In this document: positions 11,531 through 23,263 of the stretch, piece after piece
Layout: every line of letters starts with the position of its first letter
How positions within the stretch are numbered: the stretch's first letter is position 1
From: Amyelois transitella
Taxonomy: Eukaryota; Arthropoda; Insecta; Lepidoptera; Pyralidae
DNA length: 64,000 bases
Direction: 5' to 3'
Assembly: GCF_032362555.1 (NCBI RefSeq)
Contig: NC_083520.1
Location: 2,542,001-2,606,000 of the forward strand
Program-made: the position numbers and the translations under genes
Notes under the pieces: model-generated
Databases searched by the model: none
What the model was told of the DNA's origin: nothing
The model's input: the letters and a program-made list of their open reading frames with translations, nothing else

Positions 11531-13517
11531 GTTAATTAGCTTAATCAGCTGAACCGATTTTAATGAAAATCTATAGATCTGTAAGTTTTGGGAAAATAAT
11601 ATTTTTAGGTATTATTACGTTAATCATAACTTGTAAATTGAGTAGAAGAGTTTGGGGTACTTAAACATTCCACGTGAACGAAGATAGAGACAAAAGCTAG
11701 TATTCAATTACATTCATCGTTGAAAAGTAAGATGAGAATGATCTGCGTGGGCGTAACAGGTCAATGTATCTATTATAGACTTTGTTGCATTAATGTTTAA
11801 GTATATGTAGCTACATTTTTAGTTTTAGTACGTATTTCGTATGCTTATTACTTATAATTCCTAAAACATATAAAGTATGCTATGAAAAAAGAGTGTGAAA
11901 GTTGAATCAAGAAGGCCTAAAGGAACGAGTTAGCTGAAAAAAGAGTGTTCTGTAAATGCTTTGTCAAAATGTCAAATTAACATCACACGGTTCTTAACGT
12001 CACGAGAACACATTTAAATGCTGAATGAATAATCGCAATATTAAATTCCTTTTACGTGTAAGACATTTATTTTATTCATTGCTGAATTAAAACTTTAACA
12101 AAAAGCTCATCTTGGTTGTTTTAACTTGATCTAATTGTAACGTCAGGTCAAGAGTCAGCCTAGGTACCCTAAACCTGTGCCTTAGAACGACGACCTTGCA
12201 CAGAGTGAGGAACGTGGATAAAAAACGTAGTGAATAACATACTCTTAAGGGATAATGCTGTTGAAGTTGAGGAACAATGATGAAAGTGTAGTAACTTTCT
12301 TTTAATATTTTACCTAGTAGGTAGTTATAATAATCGCTCTACCTAATTTCTAATACTACTCATTTGAAGTACTTATATACAAAATTGTCATTATTATTTG
12401 AGGAAATAATCGTTATCACATGCTAAATATATCACTGATATTACAATGTTGAGTATGTAGGCATATGGACCTTGACGGCTGCAAACTTATCATAATCCAG
12501 CTATACAGACAGACACTTGTGTGTTCACGAGTAGTATTCTGATTAAGTATAGTTATGTCTGTTCCGTGTTTCATGAACGAAAATGTTTATTGCACTTCAA
12601 AACCCAGGTTCGAATCTCACTAAGGTCTACGTATTTAACATCTAAGGTCTCAGAGTAGGATGGATGAGCAAGTTAACTGAGACATGAATTTGACAAAACT
12701 CTTAAATTGAAAAAAAAAAAACAAGTTCTTAATAAAATTGAAATCGATAAAAGTAAATCCATCACTATAAAAATGCTGTTAACCAAATGAAAAAGATACA
12801 AGTTTGAACTAACGGATACACTTCGAAGAAGATTAGGTACTTACGTAAGATTTTATTGGATTCCGCTGATCCGACTTGGCGGACTTAGATGAACGGAATT
12901 TAATAATACTCCGATAAAGCTTGGTGGTATAATGCGGGGGTGTTCTAATAATCTTAGTGGAATCATCTAGCCAGTTCTTTATTAGCTATAAATTGTATTA
13001 CACACAATCTCGTTACTAAATGGCAAATAATAATTAATATTCGGCAAAGGCAAATTTAAAAAAAGTTAAGTTGGTTTGGTTTTAAATTGGTATTTTGTAG
13101 TATGTATTTAATTAATTTTTTAGAAAATTGGGGACTCTTGAACTGACCTTTCTCCAGAACGTCACCCATTTCGTCAAGATATATTAGTCTAGGCTAGCTA
13201 TTTCTACATATTTATTCAAACTCATTTTGCCTACTTGCAAAATGAAATAGATTGTTGTGTTCATTTTACTTTTTCAACTTTTTGTTGGCTGTAGGTACAT
13301 TTATTTGAATAATGCTAGTAATAATATCATTCTGCTGTATAATAACATCCAAATAAATAAAATAACCTGATTGAACAACTTCTTAGTTATCTGTGTCAGT
13401 CTGTTTACTACAGACAGAAATGTTGTTACGTACTCATAGTCACGTCGTTCTATGACGACGGCCCATTTTCCTTGTTTATTTTTGTCTGATTCGATCCAAA
13501 AATATGCTGTATATTTA

Positions 13518-13680
13518 TACGATCACGCCCCTTTACCTGAGTGGTAACAAACACTATCATACCACTTGCCTCGATCCCTGCATACTTCTTTAGCTTCATC
13601 CACATTCATCAATATTTTTATTCAAACTCGTCTGGAGTACTCGTGACCTGACCTGGCCTATAATCTCACAAATTGGAACA
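13518..13680 (-). repeat. LINE-tail-like repeat, fragment
   Basis: Contains CCACTTGCCTCGATCCCTGC and TTTAGCTTCATCCACATTCA, the same order of blocks as at 34780-34860, plus a diverged CTCGTGACCTGACCTGG. Antisense copies at 34.8 kb and 47.2 kb are better preserved. Confidence 0.5.
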
Positions 13681-14032
13681 ATTTCACTTCAATATCTCTA
13701 TGTAAAAATCTGGCATCAAGAGTTTCAAAGTATCTATCTACAAGATGTTATCGTAACTTAATACTTTACACGAGTAAAGAAGTGTACAGTCAGCATATTT
13801 ATGTAATTATCATTTAATGTGCTGGTCTAAAAAATATAATATTTTTTTGCATCTCCTACCTGCTCAGTTTAGTTTTATTGTGATGTGATTAAAAGCAATA
13901 ATTTTAAATTTTATGTTACTGAAGATATTAGCTTACAGAAAACTATAATAATTTAATGCATCGCTTATTTTTACAAGGAGCACCTACCATCTGACCACCG
14001 TAACCTTTGCATGGGAACCTAATCCAAATTGG

Positions 14033-14375
14033 GTCATGGTTAAGCTGCACTATATTAATATGCCTATATCCTTAGTCGCCTTTTACGACATACATGGGAA
14101 GGAGATCTGGCGTGGTCCTATTCTAAAGTGTTGGGAACTACACAGCGTCAGTCTTATTTTATTTTACATTACATACCTACATATGGTCGCAGGTCATATC
14201 CCTTGTGGGGTAGACAGAGCCAACTGTCTGATAGGCCACGTTCAGCTTTTTGGCTTAATGAATTAGAATTGAGATTCAAATAGTGAAAGGTTGCTAGCCC
14301 ATCGCCTAAAAAGGAAGCCCAAGTTTGTAAACCTATCCCTTAGTCGCCTTTTACAACATCCATGGGAAAGAGATA
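14033..14375 (+). repeat. Two family A repeats in tandem orientation, both partial
   Basis: A 3' half at about 14060-14140 (TTAGTCGCCTTTTACGACAT, then GTGGTCCTATTC) is followed by a nearly complete copy from about 14167 to 14375 that lacks its extreme 3' end. Confidence 0.65.
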
Positions 14376-15030
14376 TTTTCTTTATTTATTTATATTCCGC
14401 TTATCGCCCATAACTTATGCATAATCCGCCGCGCACTGCTTACGTTGATATTGTTGTGAGTTTTATACTTTATCTCAAATTGCGCAGTAGCAACACTGAA
14501 CTACACTATTGTTAAGTAATATTCAGAGACATGGATCTAATTGGACCCGCCAATTTATATTCTTGGATTATGATGACCATCAACTTTTTTCGAAACTGTT
14601 TCAATTATATAAATAAAATTCATGTTTCTTTCCAGGAATAGTAGACAGGCAGAGAAAATATACTTCATTGATCTTTATCATGAAAATTGGCTGATTTTAA
14701 TCGACCCTTATTTTTACGCGTCATCTTTACTGTACATAAGCACCAAAAATTTAACACAGATGGGTCCACTAGCGGGTGACTGGCGGTATCTAGGTAGATC
14801 TATGTCTGTGGTTAGATTTATACCTTCACTAATAGAGTTTGTTTACCAAATAAATGAAGGTGGGTGTAACACTTAACCACATTTTTTACTCTACAAAATT
14901 GTTTTGTTTTGTTTACAAGGCATTTAAACAAGTACTTAGTTAATTATTGACCCGATTTATTTGAAGGACACATCAGTAAAATGTATTAATTTCGTTTGTT
15001 TCTTGTTAGTTATATTCTCGGCAGAGTTAA

Positions 15031-15407
15031 ATAATTCCCCTATGCTTCTTACGCCCGTGGCGAAGGCATATGGGCGTAGAAAGCGCAGGGCTATTGCCCA
15101 CCCTAGAATCGTTTGGAAACTTATTAACCAACCTTAACAAGGCTCTCAATTCAATTGTGCCTCCTCTATACACGATGGTCGATAGTGTTAAGAAATATCT
15201 GACATTAAAAGTAAGGTAAGTTATTCTATATATTTAGGGAAAATTACTGTCGAAAAAAATCGTCCGCCCGAAATCATAGAAAAAGTTATTTCGTTCGGTC
15301 GAACTCGCAACAATGGAGCCAGAAAAAAATTAATAATGGATATTTTAAATGAAGCCGATATTTCCCATGGACACTATAAGAAGACAAAAGCATTAACAGA
15401 TCTGTAA
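15031..15407 (+). pseudogene. Coding-like patch, probably a decayed small gene (function unknown)
   Basis: Neighbouring stretches in different frames look protein-coding. The first, 15031-15219, includes MGVESAGLLPTLESFGNLL and VPPLYTMVDSVKKYLTLK. The second runs 15240-15407 (55 codons) with KITVEKNRPPEIIEKV and ARKKLIMDILNEAD, ends TAA, and is followed at once by AATAAA (15410-15415). A GTAAG donor-like and a TTTAG acceptor-like sequence separate them, but the interval is only about 20-30 nt, too short for a normal intron, and the phases do not fit. I read this as a frame-damaged remnant, or as a real terminal exon at 15238-15407 whose upstream exon I failed to find. No homology recognised. 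Confidence 0.3.
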
Positions 15408-16957
15408 TGTAATAAAATATAATTCAATTATCAAATTGAAAAATAGAAATTTTCAAAGCCTATTTATGTAGTTTTATTTTGATTACCAAAACCAATTTGA
15501 AAGTATAAATTTAATAAGAGGTACATACATATATTTATAAAACCGACCAAAACAAAATAACCGTGACAATGTATAAGGTCCAAGAGTATATTAATGTGAA
15601 AAATGACTTAAGAATATTTAATTGAAACATTTCCTTTGGTGCACTTATAAATTCAAGACATGTTGAAGTTCTTCCAGACAAAAGGCAAACCCAGTGAATA
15701 CACAAGTACTAACACGTTCACTTAATTGCATTTGAAACGCTTCCAAAACGTTGAAACAAAGACTTTCAAAATCACTTATTCTGGAATCATTGTTTTGTCA
15801 CGGTTTTTAAATAAGTTTATACCTACATAAATAAACAGATTTATAATAAAAATATACAAATAAAACATTAAATTACCGTTGACTGTATGATTGTCTTGTT
15901 GTAGGTATATGAAACGGTTTTGCCTCCACTAAGAACATTCTATTCTTCCCCGTTCTCGGCTTACTCGAAATTTTCGAGCCGGATAAAAAAAAGCGGCGCG
16001 GTATTTTTTTTTTATCCGTGGTTAAAATAATCGGCCAAGTGCGTGTCAGACTCGCAAACGGAGGGTTTCGTGAACAATCATCACGATTGTCATTAAAAGC
16101 TACCTACTTAATGAAATCAACCAAAAAATTGCTTAAAAATTACGTTTGTTGTATGGGGTCGGTATGTACTCTTTAATAATAATTATTATTTATTGAATTA
16201 TTTATTTTGAAAGGTACCATATATAAATATCTACAACTTATTATTCTGTGAAAATTTTAAGTGTCTACCTGTTACCGTTAATCACATTGAGAAAAAAAAA
16301 CCGAAAAAATTTGCGCTTATTGCATGGGGACTCTTAATATATTATTTTTATTTATTTAAAGTATTTGGAAACCAGGCAGCGGAGCCTTAAAAATAAGGTC
16401 CCGTTTTTACCTTTTACATACGATTTCGTAGGTACGAACCCGTAAAAAAGAAGAATTTTATATAAGTACGTCGCAAAAATGTTTCGATCAGTTGTTTGTC
16501 AACAAATAGGCGTGTCTGTGCACATAGTGACTCATTGTTATTATGTAACGCATTTTTCAAACGCACTTCAAAATGTAAACAATTTCAAGGGCACATTGGA
16601 CCGCTGAACGATCGATTAGAATTTTATTAACACACAAAATTTTAAACCTATTTTATAATCAAAGCGTTTGTTTTAACAGATTTCAGTATCTACATGGAAT
16701 GGCACTAATGACACATGAGTTCAGGGTCTAACAAAATGAAGAGACAAATGTACCTACATACGTGAAAACTTTTCACTTTGACTTGCCTTCGGCTTTTCCA
16801 AAGTCCCTTTACTTTCACCCACTTTTAGTCTCGAATCATCCTTGGCGACGTCTTAAACAACCAGGCGTAGGCGGCATGGTCAGACGTTTGTTCCCGCGTG
16901 CAAGCTTCTGCAAGACGTGACCGTAGCAACGTAGGCACTTCTCTTGCGTAGTCTGTG

Positions 16958-17075
16958 AGGTTAGTTAGAGTTTTACTCGATCAATCGAGTCGAGCCAGTA
17001 AACACGAATTTCGTATGGATTACATTTAGTGCCAACGCGTTACCATTAGTTACACAAATTCGCGTTTTCTTTAAG
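16958..17075. repeat. Palindromic MITE-like element, diverged copy
   Basis: TTTTACTCGATCAATCGAG and AACACGAATTTCGTATGG at one side and ACACAAATTCGCGTTTTCTT at the other mirror the ends of the better preserved element at 51571-51712. Confidence 0.5.
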
Positions 17076-18229
17076 CTATCGCGAATGAGACGCCTTTGGA
17101 CGTCTCTCCGCGAAAATTCACAGATTCTTTGCAGCGTTTCGTAACTATCTAAGACAAGCGGCTTTTGTACCTCCTTAATTATCTCTCTCTCTCTCTCTCA
17201 TCTCTGCATACTCCCAGTTGCACCCTCCACCATAGTACTTCGGGACCTGGTGCCACTTTCCTACATTTATCTGTCCACTTTGTCCGGACGGCGACGTCTC
17301 CAGTTTTTAGACCGGGGCAAGTTATTAGAATTACAAAAGTATATTTTATCTTATTATCGTAAAAATAAATAGTGATGGTGCTCAATTTTCGTCCAACTTG
17401 ATAAGCAAAAAATACTTAGCCACTAAAAGAATGACTTACCAACTTCGAAAAAATACAAAACACTGACTTTTTAAATATTCATTTATTCTAATCAGCAATT
17501 CGTATAATGCAAGGACAAAAAACGAGATAGCAATAGTGGCGTGATGTTATTCAACTTGCCTGCTGTATATTTATGTTCTATGAAAATACGCTTCAACTCT
17601 TATGAATGTTAGTAAACATCGAAGAAAAAATATAGAAGGAACAGATAGCACTGGGGTACTTCGGACACTTTCACAATGCCTTTATTCAGCCAGACTATTA
17701 CTATAACTTCCCCATGAGATAAAGTCATTCTATCTATGTTTTAGTCTACTCAGGTAACTTTTGCTCTCTCATTTTTGCAAAACTTTTTCGCTTTTTATTA
17801 TGGCGTTAAACGAGACAGCGGTAGTTTTTCTCGCGGTAAAAAAGGCGTCGCGCTTACCATTCTACGGAGTCTTGTCTCCAGTTGCACCCTCTGTCTGCTT
17901 AGGTACACTTACACTACTACAATATTGTTATTTTTAAAATATTGACTTAACCATGATTTCCGTGCAAAAAAAGCGTGTTGCGTCAGAAAATTGGCGAAGA
18001 TCCATACTATCGGTTTTTTTAACTAGGATATCTTGCGCTATCGCGGTAGCGAACCGAAAATATCACAATTTATGTACGAGATTTTCAACGATTTCAATCA
18101 AAATGTTAATCTCTAAAATTATAATTTTTCTATTAGGTATGTTAAAATATTGAATCTAAAAAATATAATAAATGTTTTTATGATATACGATTTATGATTA
18201 TGCATTTGTATAAAAAAATATTGTAATGA

Positions 18230-18420
18230 CTGTTCGCGTCTAGATGACGCTGTAGCGGGTGCGATAATTCGGCTCGATCGCCACCAAAGGGAAGATCTTC
18301 CGCCAGGCTGGTGTTATACCTGGCGAACCGCGGCTCCGACGATGTTGTGTCGGAGGTTGTATATATAGCTCCAATCCGTGAAATCTTTGAAATCGCGTCT
18401 TAGATTCTTCGCTGCTAAGG
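18230..18420 (+). repeat. Family D repeat (TATATATAGCTCCAATCCGT element)
   Basis: Shares GTATATATAGCTCCAATCC and the following CGTCTTAGATTCTTCGCTG region with the copy at 28860-28995 upstream of Ku80. Fragments of the end (GTGACGTGTGGCGTAGAGAT) occur near 4200 and 25990. Confidence 0.5.
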
Positions 18421-18529
18421 TTGAGCGCGTCAATTTCTTCGCGATGATTATTTAGGTCCCAACGAATTATAGGTACTTATAGAAGGCCCATAATAGAGCC
18501 AACATCAAAATAGTACCTAAGTACGCAAA

Positions 18530-18720
18530 TATAATTATGACTTTACCCCTTTCGGGGTAGACAGAGCATATAGTCTGAAAATGACTGAAAGGTTCAGCAT
18601 ATGACTGAGATCCAAATAGTGGCATGATACCAGCCCATCGCCTAAAAGAAGAATCCCAAGTGTATTAGCTATTCCTTTGATTGACTTTTACAAACTACAT
18701 GGGAAGAGAAGCAGCTGACA
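18530..18720 (+). repeat. Family A repeat with internal deletions
   Basis: TTTCGGGGTAGACAGAGC, then CCCATCGCCTAAAAGAAGAA, then a degraded 3' end. Confidence 0.6.
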
Positions 18721-18999
18721 CACACTGTTTTTCTTCGCTACCATAACAGTATGGATCGAAAGATGATTACGCCTATTCCCTTAGTCGCCGTTCTGTGGAG
18801 GTGACTTTGAGAGAAGCGTGTAATATCAGCAATGCGAAGCGAATGTAAGCCGAGCGCGGTCACTGTCAAGGCCACCCGTGTTTACTTACATAATGCAATT
18901 ACAGCCACAAGATTATTTACTACCTACATCGATAGGTACATTCCAAGGAAATGTAGGTACATTTTCTTAGAATGTTATGTACAGTAGATATTGTCAAAA

Positions 19000-19145
19000 A
19001 AGAATAGGACCACTCCATCACTTTTCCATGGATGTCGTAAAAGGCGACTAAGTGTCTGAGATTCAAATAGTGACAACCTGTCACTATTTGAATCTCAATT
19101 CTATCATAAAGCCGTGTGCCGGAAAGGCCGGAAACCACACGGCAA
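19000..19145. repeat. Head-to-head junction of two family A copies
   Basis: A minus-oriented 3' end (GGACCACTCCATC...GTCGTAAAAGGCGACTAAG) meets a plus-oriented GAGATTCAAATAGTGACA, which is directly followed by its reverse complement TGTCACTATTTGAATCTC. The result is an 18-bp perfect palindrome arm pair around 19058-19096. Confidence 0.65.
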
Positions 19146-19594
19146 AGCAAGCGAATACATATCACAGAATACGCAAAAACCTAGAAAAGATATTGAAGCA
19201 GCACGCATGAGGAAGTCCATTCAGAATTCAACGCTTCAATTAACCTTGTCCTAAATTTAAAATATCCCTACTGTTCAACGTTAATACTTATATAAATTAG
19301 GTGTGGGCAACACTAGAATACTTAGTGCATTTTCACTGAAAACGCGGATAATATCAATTACAAAACGATTGCCTTTTTGGTGGCAATAAGTTAGAATAAG
19401 ATTTTTATGTTTTTTTTTTTATTGCTGAAAATAATTTTTTTAATTAAAAAAAATCAATTTATGCAATAGAGGTAATTTCGTGTAAACCCATCAATGCACG
19501 TTAAGTGCAGTTTAACAAGATAGCCCTCTTGTGTTTCTGTCTGTTTCCAAGAGTTCTTCTGAAATACCTACGCATTGGATTTAGGGTGCCGTGT

Positions 19595-19745
19595 GTTTCC
19601 CGGCACCAATAGAAAAAAAAATAGGACTACTCCATCTCTTTCCCATGGATGTCGGTAAACGGCGACTTAGGGATTGGCTTATAAACTTGGAACTTTTCTT
19701 TTAAGCGATAGACTAGCAACCGGTCACTATTTGATATCTCAATGA
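19595..19745 (-). repeat. Family A repeat, 3' two-thirds, inverted
   Basis: GTTTCCCGGCACCAATAG, then GGACTACTCCATCTCTTTCC, then GACTAGCAACCGGTCACTAT. Confidence 0.65.
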
Positions 19746-22319
19746 TGTATGTACCTATTATGAATTTAGATTCTACTAATGCGTAGGTAGTTTCAGTAGC
19801 TTCCATTGTTATTGAGACAATTTATTACTGAAAACTTATTCGAATATAATATTAATGATAGGACAGGATGAGATATTTCAATTGATTTTAAATACGTCTT
19901 ATCGACAAGTGTGAACATCTGCCAACTGGGTCATAAAATAATAAACATACAGAAATAAAAACATAGTATCTGAATGGCCTTGACAGTGACTTCTGCGTCG
20001 CAGCTGGTAATCTCGTCACGCTGTTACTTCGCAATCTGGGTCACGTTTCCCTGCTTCTTATAATTTAAAATTAAATTATTATTTACTTACTTGCTCTTAC
20101 GTCTGTTTTAAAGCTCTATAAATTGTAACATAATATGTTATCTCAATTATAAGCTGTATACGTTCAGTAGCTATTGCGTGAAAGAATAACACACACATCC
20201 ACACATCTTTACATATTTTTGCATTTATAATATTGGTAGGATTTAAATAATAATATTAGTTGTCCAGGATATATTTGTGAAATGTAAACATGAATTTGAG
20301 TTATAAAATATAATATTTTAAAACTTATCGCATAGAAAATGCGATAATAGGTAAATAAATATTACGAAATCATTTTTCAGATTACATCATTCCACGTGAT
20401 TCTTTTAATGAAAATATCCATATTTGATTGTTTTTCCATAACGAAGCTTGAAAATATGTGATGGAAAAATAACCACAGATGGTACAGGGGCTCTAAAGAG
20501 GCATCGGATATAAACCCCAATATAGCTATTGATATATTATATAAACTAATATAAAACACCATAAATTTAAATAAGTATACCTAGTTAACTTTTGTATTCT
20601 GTAGAAGAATATATGATTTTATTTTATGTGTAGTATTCATAGATATTTTAACGTTTGAACTTGGTAGTCATATGCATATACCGGACCAAAACAAGGCTTG
20701 TTTTAATTTTATAGCTTTTGTGTGTCCGTTTGTATCGTTAGTTTATACGCATATAATTCCTGTAAGTATTATATTTTTGGTTATCAATGAACAGAAGTCA
20801 TATTTTCACGATGATTCACCATCAAACAACAATAAAAGCCGCACGTCTCACCACACCTGGTATAATATTTGCAGAGTGCATATTTGTACATATTGAATAT
20901 AGATATGAATGCTTAACTTTGTAATAATCTCTTGTGCTCAGGCGCCCATTGTCTATTCTGTATTTGTGATATTTATGATAATAGAAACCTCATTTTATTA
21001 CAAAAAAGCCTAACAAACAAATCTTATAAGGGAAAATGATTTGAGTTAAAATGTGGGAAAAACTTTTTCCCAATCGGAAGATTGTTTTTTTGCTAAAAAA
21101 AAATTTTTGAAAGATTTTTTTTTTATTTGCTCACAGCAGGCAAATATTAGTACGATCTTTAAAAATATTTATCTGCAGCTCTGCCTGTATCGTATTCGTT
21201 AAATCTGATTTTTATCAACACAAGTCACTTTTGTACCTAATAAATTTAATTGTGTGTATAATCAGGAAAAAAAAGAACAGATTTAGGCTGTACATTATGT
21301 ATTTCATATAACTGATATGCTCCATTCAAACTATTATATAATGTGTTTAAGTACAATAAAATTTCATTAAGTTTAGAACAAACATTAGTGCATTATTAAA
21401 ACGTCCTCTTTCTACATAATTAAATATTATTACAAATACATACGGAATTTCTGGAAATAGGACCCGTTTCTCACGCCATTGAATCTACTTCATTAAAATC
21501 TTCAAGAAACACAACTTCCAGAAATAAAATTTTTGAATACTTATTTGAGATGATTTGAATGATAATTTTGATAGCGATATAAAAAAAATGTAAAATGAAA
21601 CGTAAACCGCCTGCTTTTTTCATACAAACCAAACCCTTAGTGGTCAAAAGTTTCACTGCAGACGACTGTACTACACAAAATTAAAGATAACTTTTAAAAA
21701 AATGTTAACCCTTTATAAAAAAAAAGTTGTAAAGCGTAAGGGCAGCATTTTTACAATTTATTTATTAACGTTTAAAGTCAGAAAGTTATAAATAAATAAA
21801 AATAGATTCATTTGAGATTTCTTTGACTAGAATTCAATAAAATCATACAACGTCTGCATATACAAGCTGATTTCCAGCAACATGGATTATAATTTTTTTT
21901 TCCTGGGTTTAAAGAGCGACATGTTCGCATTAAATAGGAAACCAAGATATCTTTAAAAAAAATGTAAATGTAAAAAAAATAACTATCCTTCGCCGGTGTT
22001 TACAGTATATATAATTCCATCCTATAATTCACACTATATGTAAATAAAGAGATCAATTAAATAAAAACATAAAAGAATATAATGTAAAGTAATCAGTGAC
22101 CACAATGACAATAGATGCAGTCTTATAAAATAAAGGCGTTGATTTCCCAGTGGGGTATTCGTTTGAAACAAGAGTACAGCACTTTCCACTTTTATAAGTC
22201 GTAATATTCGACGGCGCTGAATAGCGAAACCTACCACCAAATCAAACCACATCTAAACTCATTACTCATCAATAAAATAACAATCTTGTTCATTAAACTT
22301 AAAATGCAAAAACTTTTCT

Positions 22320-22405
22320 GCTATCTCGCTCTTTATAGCAGAAAAGTACAATGGCGGACAGTTCAGTTCGCGGGTTCAAATGGCGCGCTTTGATAGGCTC
22401 AACTC
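22320..22405 (+). repeat. Short dispersed repeat shared with a papi intron
   Basis: GACAGTTCAGTTCGCGGGTT and the flanking ATGGCGCGCTTTGATAGG reappear inverted at about 54134-54225. Element class unknown. Confidence 0.4.
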
Positions 22406-23048
22406 CTGCGCAGGTATAAACATTGATGTAACTTATAAAATTGGTAATACTGTTCTCCAGTAGCCTTAAAAAATCACAACCGTACCATCATTCGTATTTT
22501 CAGCTGTCTTCGTCTCACTATTGAGAAAAAGTCGTGTTTTTAACTGTCTTCCAAAAAGGAGGAGGTTCTCAATTGGACCGTATTTTTTTGCTACAAAATC
22601 ATTATGCGTAGATAAATATTTGATAGAAACTACTGAGCTGAGATTATTTTTCAGTCAAGATACTTATGTACTGGGAAAATCACACCATAATATAATTATT
22701 TAAAATGTGTAAGTATGAGATCTTAATCACATGATGTATTACAAGTATAAGATATTAATAACACAGGAGTTATAGCCTCTTAAACAATTATTAAACATTA
22801 ATATTAACATAAATAAGATCTACAAAAATATAAGTTTAGATATATTATTATCAGTGGGATATGTTAATTCTATCAACTACAACATCAAGTATTGCTTACT
22901 TAACAGCACAATTATAAGTGATATGTACATTTTTTTCTTACTGGTTCATATGTATTCAAAGTCATAGTTATGGTTCTTCAATATTTTTTTTTTATAAAAC
23001 TTGATATTCATTATGAAAACAAATTACTACTTTCAAGTCACAACATTA

Positions 23049-23054
23049 TTTATT
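23049..23054 (-). terminator. Candidate poly(A) signal of the PXYLP1-like gene
   Basis: TTTATT on plus (AATAAA on minus), about 210 bp past the stop codon. A second hexamer at 23237-23242 lies only about 25 bp after the stop and seems too close, but cannot be excluded. Confidence 0.35.
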
Positions 23055-23263
23055 AACTGATCTTCTTAGTATCTCCAGTGATATAAAACTAGACGTAATC
23101 ATATCCAAACAGATTTTTGGTCAGCCATGTGAAATGATATGACACTTACGCTAATATTCTGTTGTTTTGAGATTCAATAGAAATACGTTTAACTAACAAT
23201 AAATAACTCCTATTAGCCTCAGATCTGTGATCTCTTTTTATTAAAAACTCTTTTTTTTTAATG

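Larger units (their letters stand above)
10400..15030. other. Intergenic region upstream of 4E-BP
   Basis: The first few hundred bases should hold the 4E-BP 5' leader and promoter, but I could not locate a TATA box, initiator or convincing FOXO site. The remainder is AT-rich with scattered family A and LINE-tail fragments. The open frame on the plus strand at 10348-10695 is antisense to 4E-BP exon 1 and is not supported as a gene. Confidence 0.5.
15416..23040. other. Gene desert between 15.4 and 23 kb
   Basis: AT-rich sequence with family A and other repeats. Single open frames of 60-80 codons occur on both strands but lack splice context, family motifs or codon-like composition. Nothing here is supported as a gene or RNA gene. 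Confidence 0.5.
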
